A stretch of 64,000 nt of DNA from an uncultured Prevotella sp. (GCA_900545525.1 UQZX01000005.1:1-64000); one strand, 5' to 3'; numbered from the stretch's first letter, positions 52,284 to 61,039 are shown. Numbers and translations: made by a program. The notes: generated by a model from the sequence alone, not told the origin.

Positions 52284-52384
52284 CCAGCCTGTAGGGACAT
52301 ATTCTTGTATTTGTCCGCCAAGCAGCCACTGAATATCAGGATACTATAAACGGACAAATACAAAAATATGTCCCTACAGGCTGG
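52284..52384. repeat. 34-bp inverted repeat upstream of slyD
   Basis: The arm 52284-52317 (starts CCAGCCTGTAGGGACATATT) and arm 52351-52384 are inverted copies with one mismatch, separated by 33 bp. It looks like a small palindromic element; no coding capacity. Confidence 0.75.
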
Positions 52385-52476
52385 AAGAACTGAATTTTGA
52401 CACACTCGCATGTGGGGTGGTTTGCATGATTTACCAAACTCACATTAAGAAGGACAGGAATAATACACAATAATAT

Positions 52477-53094
52477 ATGATGGAGACAAAAGGAAACAAG
52501 TACATCGCCGTGGCATACAAGCTGTATACCGTCAACGGCGAAAAGAAAGAAGCGGTGGAAGAGACCGACATTGAACATCCGTTCCAGTTTATCAGCGGCT
52601 TCGGCATAGCGCATCCGGAATTTGAGAAGAATGTCGTCAACCTTGAAAAGGGCGCAACATTCGAATTTGAAGTTCCCGTGGAAAAGGCTTTCGGGGTCCG
52701 CTCCGACGAGCATATACTCGATTTGGAGAGGTCCGTATTTTCCATAAACGGGCACTTCGACCATGAGCATATCTATCCGGGAGCCATCGTACCGATGCAG
52801 AACGAGGACGGCAACAGGTTTCAGGCAAAGGTTCTCGAAGTGGGAGCAGACAGCGTGAAGATGGACTTCAACCACCCGTATGCAGGCTACGACCTGTTTT
52901 TTAAGGGTGTTGTTATTGAGTCGCGCGAGGCAACCAACGACGAGATACAGGGAATGATAAACCGCATGAGCGGCGGCGGATGCTGCTGTGGAGGTCACTG
53001 CGACGGAGATTGCGGCGGTAATCATAATCATGACGGAGGCTGCGGACACCACCACGGAGACGGCGGGGAATGCGGATGCGGACACTGTCACTGA
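52477..53094 (+). CDS. slyD: FKBP-type prolyl isomerase, SlyD-like, with metal-binding tail
   Basis: This 205-residue protein has an FKBP domain with an IF (insert-in-flap) segment as in SlyD (YKLYTVNGEKKEAVEETD, FQFISGFGIAHPEFEKNVV, FGVRSDEHILDLERSVF). It catalyses proline isomerisation and acts as a chaperone in the cytoplasm. The last about 40 residues are extremely rich in His, Cys and Gly (from GGGCCCGGHCDG, ending CGHCH). This resembles the Ni/Zn-binding tail of E. coli SlyD, used in nickel delivery. aroC follows 13 bp later in the same direction. Confidence 0.88.
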   Translation: MMETKGNKYIAVAYKLYTVNGEKKEAVEETDIEHPFQFISGFGIAHPEFEKNVVNLEKGATFEFEVPVEKAFGVRSDEHILDLERSVFSINGHFDHEHIYPGAIVPMQNEDGNRFQAKVLEVGADSVKMDFNHPYAGYDLFFKGVVIESREATNDEIQGMINRMSGGGCCCGGHCDGDCGGNHNHDGGCGHHHGDGGECGCGHCH

Positions 53095-53107
53095 TAAAAA
53101 ACGGATG

Positions 53108-54184
53108 ATGAGGAATACTTTCGGTAACATTTTCACGCTTACATCGTTCGGCGAAAGTCACGGAAAAGCCGTTGGAGGGGTAATTGACGGCATGCCGGCA
53201 GGCATCGACATCGACACCGGCTTCATACAACGGGAACTTGACAGGCGCCGTCCGGGACAGAGCTGCATAACCACAGGACGCAACGAGGGTGACAGGGTTG
53301 AACTTCTAAGCGGTGTCTTCGAGGGCAAATCGACCGGCTGTCCCATTGGGTTTGTCGTACACAACACCAACCAGCACTCGTATGATTACGACAATTTGCG
53401 CAACGCCTTCCGTCCGTCTCATGCCGACTACACCTATTATAATAAGTATGGCATACGCGACCACCGCGGCGGCGGACGCTCGTCGGCACGCATAACGATA
53501 AGCAGGTGTGTGGGCGGTGCACTGGCTAAGCTGGCTCTCAGGAAAATTGGAGTGGAGATACATGCCTACACATCACAGGTGGGACACATACGTCTGGACA
53601 AGGATTACAAGGCATACGACCTTACAAAGACGGAAAACAGCATTGTCCGTTGTCCTGACGAGGCAAAGGCTAAGGAAATGGAAAGGCTCATTGCCGAAGT
53701 GAAAGCACAGGGCGACACTATAGGCGGAACGATAACTTGCGTGATAAAGGGCTGCCCGGCAGGACTGGGCGAACCGGAATTCGGCAAACTGAACGCCATG
53801 CTGGGCGGTGCCATGCTGGGAATAAACGCTGCAAAGGCAGTCGAGTTCGGTATGGGATTTGACGTGGCAGAGGCACGCGGAAGCGAGATAAACGACGCAT
53901 TCCTCAATGACAACGGACGTATATGCACCGCCACAAACAACAGCGGAGGAATACAAGGGGGCATAAGTAACGGAGAGGACATATATTTCCGCGTTGCATT
54001 CAAGCCGGTGGCAACGCTGCTGCAAGAGCAGAAGACAGTGGATGTCGACGGTAACAGCATAACGATGAAGGCAAGCGGACGGCATGATCCGTGTGTGCTT
54101 CCGAGGGCTGTGCCCATTGTCGAGGCAATGGCTGCGATGACAGTTTTAGACCTCTATCTGACCAATAAAACAACGATAATATGA
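53108..54184 (+). CDS. aroC: Chorismate synthase
   Basis: AroC makes chorismate from EPSP using reduced FMN. Starting at ATG 53108 (MRNTFGNIFTLTSFGESHGK) the length is 358 residues, as expected; the frame is open further upstream through the end of slyD, and another ATG lies at 53105. The signatures are GESHGKAVGGVIDG (first block), the HRGGGRSSARIT motif and RICTATNNSGGIQGGISNGE. It supplies the substrate used by the pheA/aroF operon located about 1.5 kb away in the opposite orientation. A candidate small RNA follows. Confidence 0.96.
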   Translation: MRNTFGNIFTLTSFGESHGKAVGGVIDGMPAGIDIDTGFIQRELDRRRPGQSCITTGRNEGDRVELLSGVFEGKSTGCPIGFVVHNTNQHSYDYDNLRNAFRPSHADYTYYNKYGIRDHRGGGRSSARITISRCVGGALAKLALRKIGVEIHAYTSQVGHIRLDKDYKAYDLTKTENSIVRCPDEAKAKEMERLIAEVKAQGDTIGGTITCVIKGCPAGLGEPEFGKLNAMLGGAMLGINAAKAVEFGMGFDVAEARGSEINDAFLNDNGRICTATNNSGGIQGGISNGEDIYFRVAFKPVATLLQEQKTVDVDGNSITMKASGRHDPCVLPRAVPIVEAMAAMTVLDLYLTNKTTII

Positions 54185-54220
54185 CATTTAACCATAAAAG
54201 TGTAAAAAAACAACGCTTTC

Positions 54221-54254
54221 TTTGATTGAATTTCGATTATTTATCGTATATTTG
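54221..54254 (+). promoter_or_regulatory. Promoter of the candidate small RNA
   Basis: TTTG (54221-54224), 22 nt, then TATATTTG (54247-54254). A TTG inside the spacer gives an 18-nt alternative. No ORF follows before the terminator. Confidence 0.6.
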
Positions 54255-54260
54255 CATACG

Positions 54261-54356
54261 ACAATGAGGGCTTTGTGAAAAGTTTGCTTTGTCTAATTAA
54301 GTCTAGTTTAGTTTTTGTGTTGGTTGAGAGCGTACAATTGTACGCTCTCTTTTTTA
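54261..54356 (+). ncRNA. Candidate small RNA of about 95 nt
   Basis: A consensus promoter and a strong intrinsic terminator bracket about 95 nt with no usable reading frame (the only ATG is followed by a stop after three codons). The segment is T-rich with repeated TTTG and TCTAGT-like elements. It lies between aroC and the convergent zinc-ribbon gene and is independent of both. I do not recognise an Rfam family. Confidence 0.55.
54326..54356 (+). terminator. Terminator of the candidate small RNA
   Basis: GAGAGCGTAC (54326-54335) pairs perfectly with GTACGCTCTC (54340-54349), loop AATT, followed by TTTTTT. Confidence 0.9.
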
Positions 54357-54429
54357 TATATACATTGCCGTTTCCTGCACACAGTCACAAAACATCATTG
54401 ATTATTAAGGACACTATGCCGTTATCCAA

Positions 54430-54467
54430 AAACAGGGAAATCCGGTTGTAACCGGATTTCCCTGTTT
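54430..54467 (-). terminator. Terminator after the zinc-ribbon gene
   Basis: AAACAGGGAAATCCGGTT (54430-54447) and its perfect complement (54450-54467) form an 18-bp stem with a 2-nt centre, and T residues follow on the minus strand. Confidence 0.85.
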
Positions 54468-54495
54468 ATTAAAGAAGCCATCTTACGACGGCAGA

Positions 54496-55326
54496 TCAGT
54501 CCTCTGCCTCCTCGCCCGACTTGCTCTTTCGGATTGCACGCTTGCGCTTCGGCTTCTCCTCCTCGGGCTTTTCGGTTTTCACACCAGCCAGCTCCGGGTC
54601 TATCATGATGCGTCCGCAATACTCACAGACAATGATTTTCTTGTGCATCTTTATGTCAAGCTGACGCTGTGGCGGTATCTTGTTAAAGCATCCGCCGCAG
54701 GCATCACGCTGCACATACACCAGTCCAAGACCGTTGCGGGCATTGTCGCGGATGCGGTAGAAGCTTGTAAGCAGACGCGGTTCTATCTTCAGTTCCAGTT
54801 CACGCGACTTCTCCCTGAGCTTTTCTTCCTCTGCACGTGTCTCACTTACAATCTCGTCCAGCTCGCTCTTCTTCTCTGCGAGAGCCTGCTGACGGTCATT
54901 GATAAGCTCCTCGGCGGCATTAAGGTCGCGCGTCTTCTCCTCTATCTTAATGTTTGCCTCCTTTATCTTCTTGTTGCACAACTCTATCTCGAGCGACTGG
55001 AACTCTATCTCCTTGCTCAGCGTGTCGTACTCGCGGTTGTTCTTAACGTCGTCAAGCTGCGTCTTATAACGTGCCACACTCGCTTCTGCCTCGACAATGT
55101 CTGCCTTTCTCTTTGACACAGCTTCCTTGAAATCAGCTATCTCCGCCTGAATATTTTTGACACGTGTGTTAAGACCAACGATTTCATCTTCCAGGTCCTT
55201 AACTTCAAGAGGCAGCTCTCCGCGAAGTGCCTTCTTTGCGTCGATTGCCGACAGGGTGGTTTGCAACTGGTAAAGAGTTTTAAGCCTCTCTTCCACCGAC
55301 AGTTCTGTAAGATCTTTCTTTGCCAT
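54496..55326 (-). CDS. Coiled-coil protein with C4-type zinc ribbon
   Basis: From ATG 55326 (MAKKDLTELSVEERLKTLYQ) there are 276 residues; further upstream codons overlap the end of the Nif3-like gene. Residues about 10-190 are a long coiled coil. The zinc ribbon has two Cys pairs: CGGC (about 207) and CEYC (about 230). A basic Lys/Arg tail follows (KPKRKRAIRKSKS). The family occurs next to Nif3-like genes, and the exact role is uncertain; nucleic-acid binding is plausible from the basic tail. It is co-transcribed with the Nif3 homologue 2 bp upstream. Confidence 0.85.
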   Translation of the reverse strand: MAKKDLTELSVEERLKTLYQLQTTLSAIDAKKALRGELPLEVKDLEDEIVGLNTRVKNIQAEIADFKEAVSKRKADIVEAEASVARYKTQLDDVKNNREYDTLSKEIEFQSLEIELCNKKIKEANIKIEEKTRDLNAAEELINDRQQALAEKKSELDEIVSETRAEEEKLREKSRELELKIEPRLLTSFYRIRDNARNGLGLVYVQRDACGGCFNKIPPQRQLDIKMHKKIIVCEYCGRIMIDPELAGVKTEKPEEEKPKRKRAIRKSKSGEEAED

Positions 55327-55328
55327 AT

Positions 55329-56111
55329 TTATAAGTAGATTATCGGATTGGTGTTCGTCTGCGTAAGGAAAGTCCTCACATGCGGACACGCCTCCTTGAT
55401 TATTGAATTGAATATCTCGTTTGTATACTGTTCGCTCTGGTAATGGCCGATGACCGCTATCTGTATCTGCTGCTCGCGGGCAAAGAACTCATGATAGTGC
55501 ATCTCGCCGGTAACGAAGGCATCGGCGCCGGCATTTACCGCCTCATCAAGCATGAAAGAGCCTGAGCCGCCGCAAAGTGCCACCCGCCTTATGCTGCGGT
55601 GCAGCAGCTGGTTGCACTGAACACACTGGACGTCAAAGCGTTCTTTCAGCATCCGGATGAACTCCTCTGCCTCCACAGGCTGCGAAAGCTCGCCAACGAC
55701 ACCGCTGCCTTTCTCCGCCACGAGGCTCTCATCACCGATGAAACGGACGTCGGAAAGCCCTAATTTTTCGGCAATCTTAAAGTTTACACCACCCCGGGCG
55801 TTGTCCATGTTGGTGTGCATGGACACCACGGCAACATTGTTACGTATTGCCTTAATAACTGTTCTCTGAACGTCTGTTGCGCCGGAAACCTGCTTCAGGG
55901 CACGGAATATGAGCGGATGATGTGAGACAATGAGGTTGCAGCCAAGCCGCAAAGCCTCGTCCACCACTTCTTCCGTCACGTCAAGACACAACAATGCCCC
56001 TGATACTTCCGCCTCTGTCAATCCTACTTGCAGGCCAGAATTATCCCATCCTTCCTGCAAGGGCAGAGGCGCGAAACGTTCAAGGGCATCAACCACTTCT
56101 CTTATTTTCAC
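55329..56111 (-). CDS. Nif3-like dinuclear metal-centre protein (DUF34)
   Basis: This 260-residue protein has conserved metal-binding residues in SHHPLIF (about 64-70), MHTNMDNA (about 98) and GHYQSEQ near the C-terminus. These proteins form hexamers with a dinuclear metal site. They are annotated as GTP cyclohydrolase I type 2 in some databases, but the function is not settled. Its promoter box TAATTTTG lies 35 bp upstream. Confidence 0.9.
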   Translation of the reverse strand: MKIREVVDALERFAPLPLQEGWDNSGLQVGLTEAEVSGALLCLDVTEEVVDEALRLGCNLIVSHHPLIFRALKQVSGATDVQRTVIKAIRNNVAVVSMHTNMDNARGGVNFKIAEKLGLSDVRFIGDESLVAEKGSGVVGELSQPVEAEEFIRMLKERFDVQCVQCNQLLHRSIRRVALCGGSGSFMLDEAVNAGADAFVTGEMHYHEFFAREQQIQIAVIGHYQSEQYTNEIFNSIIKEACPHVRTFLTQTNTNPIIYL

Positions 56112-56145
56112 GCTTTTCAGCCTTTATTTAATATGTATTGTTTTG

Positions 56146-56153
56146 CAAAATTA
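56146..56153 (-). promoter_or_regulatory. Promoter -7 box for the Nif3/zinc-ribbon operon
   Basis: The minus strand reads TAATTTTG, 35 bp upstream of the start codon. Confidence 0.55.
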
Positions 56154-56240
56154 AACATTCCGGCGCATAAACGGCGTATAAAAGAGTGATAATTATTCTA
56201 TTTTAACTATTTAAGTACAGCCTTGACAGAAAGCATAATG

Positions 56241-57095
56241 TCACCAGTCGGACAGGCTGCAACTTGCTTCGACGGCGGCTTCGACATCATCAGGAAGGTC
56301 ATGAAAGAAGTCGAAACCCGTTATTCTCTCCACTTCGTCCACCGTATTCACGTAGTCTCCCTTCGGTCTGTCGCCCGCCACATTCTTATATATGAAGCCT
56401 ATCGCCTTTGGAGTGCCGGCAAGACAAAGCACGACCTTGAAGAAAGCTTCGGGTACAACGACCTTATTACGACCGATGGTCTTGTGCTTTCCCTTGTACA
56501 ACACGGGTCCGCAAACAATGTATATGTCGCCGTACTGCTGCGCCCAACGGCGGCACTGGTTCTCCATTTCATTCCAGTCGCCTACGTTAAGGCTATGATT
56601 TTGCGGACACATATTTGTAAACAGGAACGACTCGAGCATCGCATCGCCGCTCCATTTGTTGTCGGCTGCGGGACACATGTGTCCCCTGTCGTAGCCCGAA
56701 TTGTAGTAATCGCGGTCCTCCGCCCTCGGTGCCGGGACCTCTTCGTCCTCATGAAATGCCCTCGACGGACGCTTGGCGGCACCGTTTGTGTGTTCTGCCG
56801 TCAGATGCCATGCCACCCAGTTGGGCAGCCGGGTGTCCTTATTGTACGACACAACGTATCCTGTCCTTCTCAAAAACTGCTCCGGAAGTTGCGTCACTGG
56901 TGCCGGCAAGCCTGTAAATCCACGGTATGTACCAACATCAGGAGTATCATAATCCTGATGTCCGGACGTTGCTCCAACGTCCATCCTATCGTCCCTTATG
57001 CCTCCGGCAAGAGGCTTCCTGCCGTCGCCAATACTGCAGGACAATGAAAGGCAGGCGGTGCCAATGAGTGCAAATAATAATGTAACTGTTCGCAT
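56241..57095 (-). CDS. DNA/RNA non-specific endonuclease lipoprotein
   Basis: From ATG 57095 (MRTVTLLFALIGTACLSLSC) the protein has 284 residues with a lipobox (Cys20). The catalytic DRGH motif is in GYDRGHMCPAADNKW, and the Mg-binding Asn is in TNMCPQNHSLNVGDWNEMEN, both typical of the NucA/serratial nuclease fold. It is predicted to be anchored in the periplasm or at the surface and to degrade nucleic acid without sequence specificity. A second secreted nuclease of another family is at 44239-45795. Confidence 0.9.
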   Translation of the reverse strand: MRTVTLLFALIGTACLSLSCSIGDGRKPLAGGIRDDRMDVGATSGHQDYDTPDVGTYRGFTGLPAPVTQLPEQFLRRTGYVVSYNKDTRLPNWVAWHLTAEHTNGAAKRPSRAFHEDEEVPAPRAEDRDYYNSGYDRGHMCPAADNKWSGDAMLESFLFTNMCPQNHSLNVGDWNEMENQCRRWAQQYGDIYIVCGPVLYKGKHKTIGRNKVVVPEAFFKVVLCLAGTPKAIGFIYKNVAGDRPKGDYVNTVDEVERITGFDFFHDLPDDVEAAVEASCSLSDW

Positions 57096-57213
57096 AACGG
57101 CAGCGAAAATACTAAAAACAATGAATATATGCAAAGCCAAAGCCCATTAACTACTAAATTTAAATAAATGTAATTAAATAGATTATCATTATTACAGCAT
57201 TATGAAAAGAAAC

Positions 57214-57292
57214 AATACCTTTGCATAAGATAAGCTGCACCTCAGCAATTCAAGCAAGCTTGATTGCGTTCGGTTTGCATAATCTTTGCATA
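57214..57292 (+). repeat. Promoter-carrying repeat, copy 2
   Basis: This is related to 52143-52241: TTTGCATAAGATAAGC, CCTCAGCAAT, AAGCAAGCTTGATTGC and TTTGCATAATCTTTGCAT recur in the same order. The left end contains TACCTTTG (57216-57223). It lies directly upstream of the gene at 57364 and probably provides its promoter. Confidence 0.75.
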
Positions 57293-57363
57293 AACAAGCT
57301 GCACACGGTTATGTGAAAACATATCTACCATTGCGACTGCTTGCATTATATTTTCCTGTATTT

Positions 57364-57852
57364 ATGAAAGAAACGTTCTTTATATCATTTTTCATTCTCC
57401 TGTGCCATGACATCCGGGCACAGATAAGCGGCATTGTAGTGGATATAGAGACGCGAATACCTGTAAAGGACGTTACAATCAACATGAACACCAACAAAGG
57501 TGTCAGGACAAAATGGGACGGCTCTTTCCACATCACCGACGACTTCAGCAGTGCCACGTTCACGCGTTCGGGCTATCTGTCGCGCAACATGAGGCGTGAC
57601 GAGATAAGGGACACCGTATTTCTGCTGCCCAACGGCAGGAGCCTTGCAGAGGTTGTGGTATATGCCAAGAAGCCGGGCCCCAAGTTCAACTACAGCGGCA
57701 TGACCGCAACGGACAGGAAGCTTATTGCCAACCAGGAAATGGCAAAGGGATTTAATCCGCTCGGTTTCATACCTCTTGCCATAAGTGCGCTGAAAGACAA
57801 GCACAAGATGTCCAAGAAAGAGAAACTTAAACAACAATTAGATAATTACTGA
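57364..57852 (+). CDS. Secreted carboxypeptidase-regulatory-like domain protein
   Basis: From ATG 57364 (MKETFFISFFILLCHDIRAQ, signal peptide) the protein has 162 residues. Residues 20-95 form a CarboxypepD_reg-like beta-sandwich (ISGIVVDIETRIPVKDVTIN, then GSFHITDDF and the plug-like LAEVVVYA). The rest is Lys-rich. In SusC proteins this domain precedes a barrel; here it stands alone, so it may be a small envelope adaptor. Its 3' end is 5 bp from aguA, implying co-transcription. Confidence 0.65.
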   Translation: MKETFFISFFILLCHDIRAQISGIVVDIETRIPVKDVTINMNTNKGVRTKWDGSFHITDDFSSATFTRSGYLSRNMRRDEIRDTVFLLPNGRSLAEVVVYAKKPGPKFNYSGMTATDRKLIANQEMAKGFNPLGFIPLAISALKDKHKMSKKEKLKQQLDNY

Positions 57853-57857
57853 ATAAC

Positions 57858-58892
57858 ATGGCAAACACTATGAGACTTCCGGCGGAATGGGAGAGGCAGA
57901 GCGCTATACAGCTGACATGGCCTCACTCCGGAACCGACTGGAAAGACTATCTTGACAGCATAAATGCCACATACGTGGAAATGGCAAGAGCGATAACCGA
58001 CAACGAGCTTCTGATTGTCGTCGCACCAGACACGGACAAGGTGAAGAGCATGCTTGATGAAGCACTTACCGACATACAGATGAAGAACATACGGTTTCAC
58101 CGCTGTGATACAAACGACACATGGGCACGCGACCACGGATTTATCACCCTAACGGACGGAAACACCTGCAAGCTGCTCGACTTCCGTTTCAACGGCTGGG
58201 GAGAAAAGTTTGCGTCCGGGAAAGACAACGCCATAAACCGCAGCCTGTATGCCGCCGGAATATGCCGGGGAGAATATGCCGACCTCAACGGCTTCGTGCT
58301 GGAAGGCGGCTCGATAGAGAGCGACGGCAAGGGCACCATATTCACTACGACAGGATGCCTCACCGCGCCTCACCGCAACCAGCCGATGACAAAGGAGGAG
58401 ATAGAAGACAAGCTGAAAAGATGTCTCAACGCAGAGCGCATATTATGGATAGACCACGGGCATCTCGAGGGAGACGACACCGACGGACACATCGACACCC
58501 TTGTACGCACGGCACCAGACGACACGCTGGTGTATGTGGGCTGCGACGACACTGAGGACAGCCACTATGCCGACCTCAGGCTCATGGAAGAGCAGCTAAG
58601 GACATTCACAACAGCAGAAGGCAAGCCCTACCGCCTGCTGCGGCTGCCAATGCCCGACGCGATATATGACGGGGACGACAGGCTTCCGGCAACATACGCA
58701 AACTTTGTAATAATGAACAACGCCGTGATATACCCCACATACTCACAGCCGGAGAACGACGGGAGGGCACGCAAGGTGCTCGCCACAGCCTTCCCCTGCC
58801 ACCGGCTCATCGGCATAGACAGCCTCACCGTAGTGCGGCAGCACGGCTCACTGCACTGCTGCACCATGCAGTATCCGGAAGGAGCGGTATGA
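57858..58892 (+). CDS. aguA: Agmatine deiminase
   Basis: AguA converts agmatine to N-carbamoylputrescine and ammonia. The 344 residues match the family. The N-terminus (LPAEWERQSAIQLTWPHSGTDW) and substrate motifs (DTNDTWARDHGF, LDFRFNGWGEKF) are typical. The catalytic Cys lies in GSLHCCTMQYPEG near the C-terminus. The next gene encodes N-carbamoylputrescine amidase, so together they make putrescine from agmatine. Confidence 0.96.
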   Translation: MANTMRLPAEWERQSAIQLTWPHSGTDWKDYLDSINATYVEMARAITDNELLIVVAPDTDKVKSMLDEALTDIQMKNIRFHRCDTNDTWARDHGFITLTDGNTCKLLDFRFNGWGEKFASGKDNAINRSLYAAGICRGEYADLNGFVLEGGSIESDGKGTIFTTTGCLTAPHRNQPMTKEEIEDKLKRCLNAERILWIDHGHLEGDDTDGHIDTLVRTAPDDTLVYVGCDDTEDSHYADLRLMEEQLRTFTTAEGKPYRLLRLPMPDAIYDGDDRLPATYANFVIMNNAVIYPTYSQPENDGRARKVLATAFPCHRLIGIDSLTVVRQHGSLHCCTMQYPEGAV

Positions 58893-58955
58893 AAACCGGT
58901 ACAGAACACTTGAAGACAAACAGCAAGAAAACGGACAATATAAACCCATAGGACA

Positions 58956-59840
58956 ATGAAAGAAATAAAAATAGGCATAATACAGCAGCACAACACAGCC
59001 GACACGGCGGACAACATGAAGCAGCTTGCCGACAAAACGGCAGAACTGGCACGGCTCGGGGCACAGCTCATCGTGATGCAGGAGCTGCACAACGGACTGT
59101 ATTTCTGCCAGACCGAAGACGTAAACAACTTCGACTTTGCCGAGCCGATACCCGGTCCTTCAACCGAGTTCTTCGGAAAGCTCGCCCGCGAACACGGTGT
59201 CGTGATAGTGACATCACTGTTCGAAAGACGCGCGCCAGGGCTTTATCACAACACGGCAGTGGTGATAGAGAAGGACGGAACGATTGCAGGAAGATACCGC
59301 AAGATGCACATTCCGGACGATCCAGCATACTACGAGAAGTTTTATTTCACGCCCGGCGACCTCGGTTTCCGCCCCATCGACACATCGGTAGGGCGTCTCG
59401 GCGTACTGGTATGCTGGGACCAGTGGTATCCGGAGGCTGCACGTCTCATGTCGCTACATGGTGCCGACGTGCTGATATACCCCACGGCAATAGGCTTTGA
59501 GAGCAGCGACACGGAAGAGGAACAGCAGCGGCAGCGCGAGGCGTGGACTACGGTTCAGCGCGGACATGCCGTGGCAAACGGCATACACGTCATAGCGGTG
59601 AACCGCGTGGGGCATGAGCCGGACCCCTCGGGACAGACAAGAGGCATACAATTCTGGGGCAGCTCGTTTGTTGCCGGACCGCAGGGGGAGATGATATACC
59701 GTGCCTCAAGCACAGAAGAAGAGCACAAGATTATAACCCTCGACATAGCCCACGGCGAGCAAGTGCGCCGCTGGTGGCCCTTCATGCGCGACAGGAGGAT
59801 AGACGAATACGGCAATATCGTCAAGAGATATATCGACTGA
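58956..59840 (+). CDS. aguB: N-carbamoylputrescine amidase
   Basis: AguB hydrolyses N-carbamoylputrescine to putrescine, CO2 and ammonia. The 294 residues are a nitrilase-fold enzyme with the Glu-Lys-Cys triad: VMQELHNGLY (Glu), RYRKMHIPDD (Lys) and LVCWDQWYPE (Cys). It starts 63 bp after aguA and ends at a bidirectional terminator. Confidence 0.96.
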   Translation: MKEIKIGIIQQHNTADTADNMKQLADKTAELARLGAQLIVMQELHNGLYFCQTEDVNNFDFAEPIPGPSTEFFGKLAREHGVVIVTSLFERRAPGLYHNTAVVIEKDGTIAGRYRKMHIPDDPAYYEKFYFTPGDLGFRPIDTSVGRLGVLVCWDQWYPEAARLMSLHGADVLIYPTAIGFESSDTEEEQQRQREAWTTVQRGHAVANGIHVIAVNRVGHEPDPSGQTRGIQFWGSSFVAGPQGEMIYRASSTEEEHKIITLDIAHGEQVRRWWPFMRDRRIDEYGNIVKRYID

Positions 59841-59846
59841 TAAAAT

Positions 59847-59887
59847 AAAAAATGGCAGGAACATACACATGTTGCCTGCCATTTTTT
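59847..59887. terminator. Bidirectional terminator between aguB and mrp
   Basis: AAAAAATGGCAGG (59847-59859) and CCTGCCATTTTTT (59875-59887) form a perfect 13-bp stem with an A/T run on each side. Confidence 0.9.
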
Positions 59888-59896
59888 ATAATGAAA

Positions 59897-61006
59897 TCAC
59901 TTCTTCACCTTCACGATGCGTGTGGGTTCTTTCTCCTTGTTGCGCCTGTTCACCATTGTCACCACCGCCTGTGCCAGACTGATAAACGCGCTTCCGGTCA
60001 TCGTCTCGGCATTGAGCGCAGCGGGCGTGCCGTCATCGCCGCCCTCACAGATGCCCTGCACCACCGGTATCTGCGCCAAGAGCGGGCAGCCCACCTCTTC
60101 GGCAAGGTTCTTGCAGCCGTCCTTTCCGAAGATATAATACTTGTTCTCCGGAAGCTCGGCAGGCGTAAACCACGCCATGTTCTCGACAAGTCCCAGTATG
60201 GGCACATTCACCTTCTCGTTTGTATACATGTCTATGCCCTTGCGCGCATCGGCGAGTGCCACCGCCTGAGGCGTGCTTACAATCACCGCTCCCGTTATGG
60301 CAAGCGTCTGAAGGAGCGTAAGATGTATGTCACTTGTTCCCGGGGGAGTGTCAAGGATAAAGTAGTCGAGCTCGCCCCAGTCGGCATCTGCCACCATCTG
60401 CTTCAGCGCATTGCTTGCCATGCCGCCGCGCCACAGCGTCGCCGTGTCGGGGTTTACGAAGAAACCGATGCTCAACAGCTTCACGCCATACTTCTCTATA
60501 GGCTCTATAAGGTTGCGTCCGTCCTTCTCCACGGCATACGGGCGCGCGTCCTCAACGCCGAACATCTTGGGCATTGACGGTCCGAAGATATCAGCATCGA
60601 GCAGCCCTACCTTATAGCCCATGCGTGCCAGCGCTATGGCAAGGTTTGCGGCAACGGTGCTCTTGCCCACTCCTCCCTTGCCGGAACTTACGGCAACGAT
60701 GTTCTTAACGCCCGGAAGAAAATCTTCTACGGCAGGACGCGGCTTGCTCTTAAACTCTGTTGTTATCTCCACCTCAACGTCCTTGGACACATGATAGTGT
60801 ATTGCCGCCTCGGCAGCCTTGACCGTAGACTTGAGGAAAGGGTCGGTATCGCGCGGGAATATCAGTGAAAACGACACCTTCATGCCGTCTATATGGAGGT
60901 TGTCTGCCACCATGTCGCTTTCCACGAGATTTTTTTTCGTGCCTGGATACGTCACTGTTGCCAAAGCATCTTTTATCAGTTTTGGATATAATGTCATTGC
61001 TGTCAT
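59897..61006 (-). CDS. Mrp/NBP35-type iron-sulfur carrier ATPase
   Basis: This 369-residue protein has an N-terminal MIP18/DUF59 domain (about 1-85) and a P-loop ATPase domain. The deviant Walker A is SSGKGGVGKSTVAANLA (about 106-122), with GLLDADIFGPSMPKMFG (about 138-154) and LDTPPGTSD following. It probably delivers Fe-S clusters. The CxxC pair of E. coli ApbC is absent: the corresponding stretch reads AWFTPAELPENKYYIFG. A second Met is three codons inside (60997). Confidence 0.92.
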   Translation of the reverse strand: MTAMTLYPKLIKDALATVTYPGTKKNLVESDMVADNLHIDGMKVSFSLIFPRDTDPFLKSTVKAAEAAIHYHVSKDVEVEITTEFKSKPRPAVEDFLPGVKNIVAVSSGKGGVGKSTVAANLAIALARMGYKVGLLDADIFGPSMPKMFGVEDARPYAVEKDGRNLIEPIEKYGVKLLSIGFFVNPDTATLWRGGMASNALKQMVADADWGELDYFILDTPPGTSDIHLTLLQTLAITGAVIVSTPQAVALADARKGIDMYTNEKVNVPILGLVENMAWFTPAELPENKYYIFGKDGCKNLAEEVGCPLLAQIPVVQGICEGGDDGTPAALNAETMTGSAFISLAQAVVTMVNRRNKEKEPTRIVKVKK

Positions 61007-61031
61007 AATTTAAAAATATATTCTTTGAGCG

Positions 61032-61039
61032 CAAAATTA
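61032..61039 (-). promoter_or_regulatory. Promoter -7 box for mrp
   Basis: The minus strand reads TAATTTTG, 26 bp before the ATG at 61006. Confidence 0.55.
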
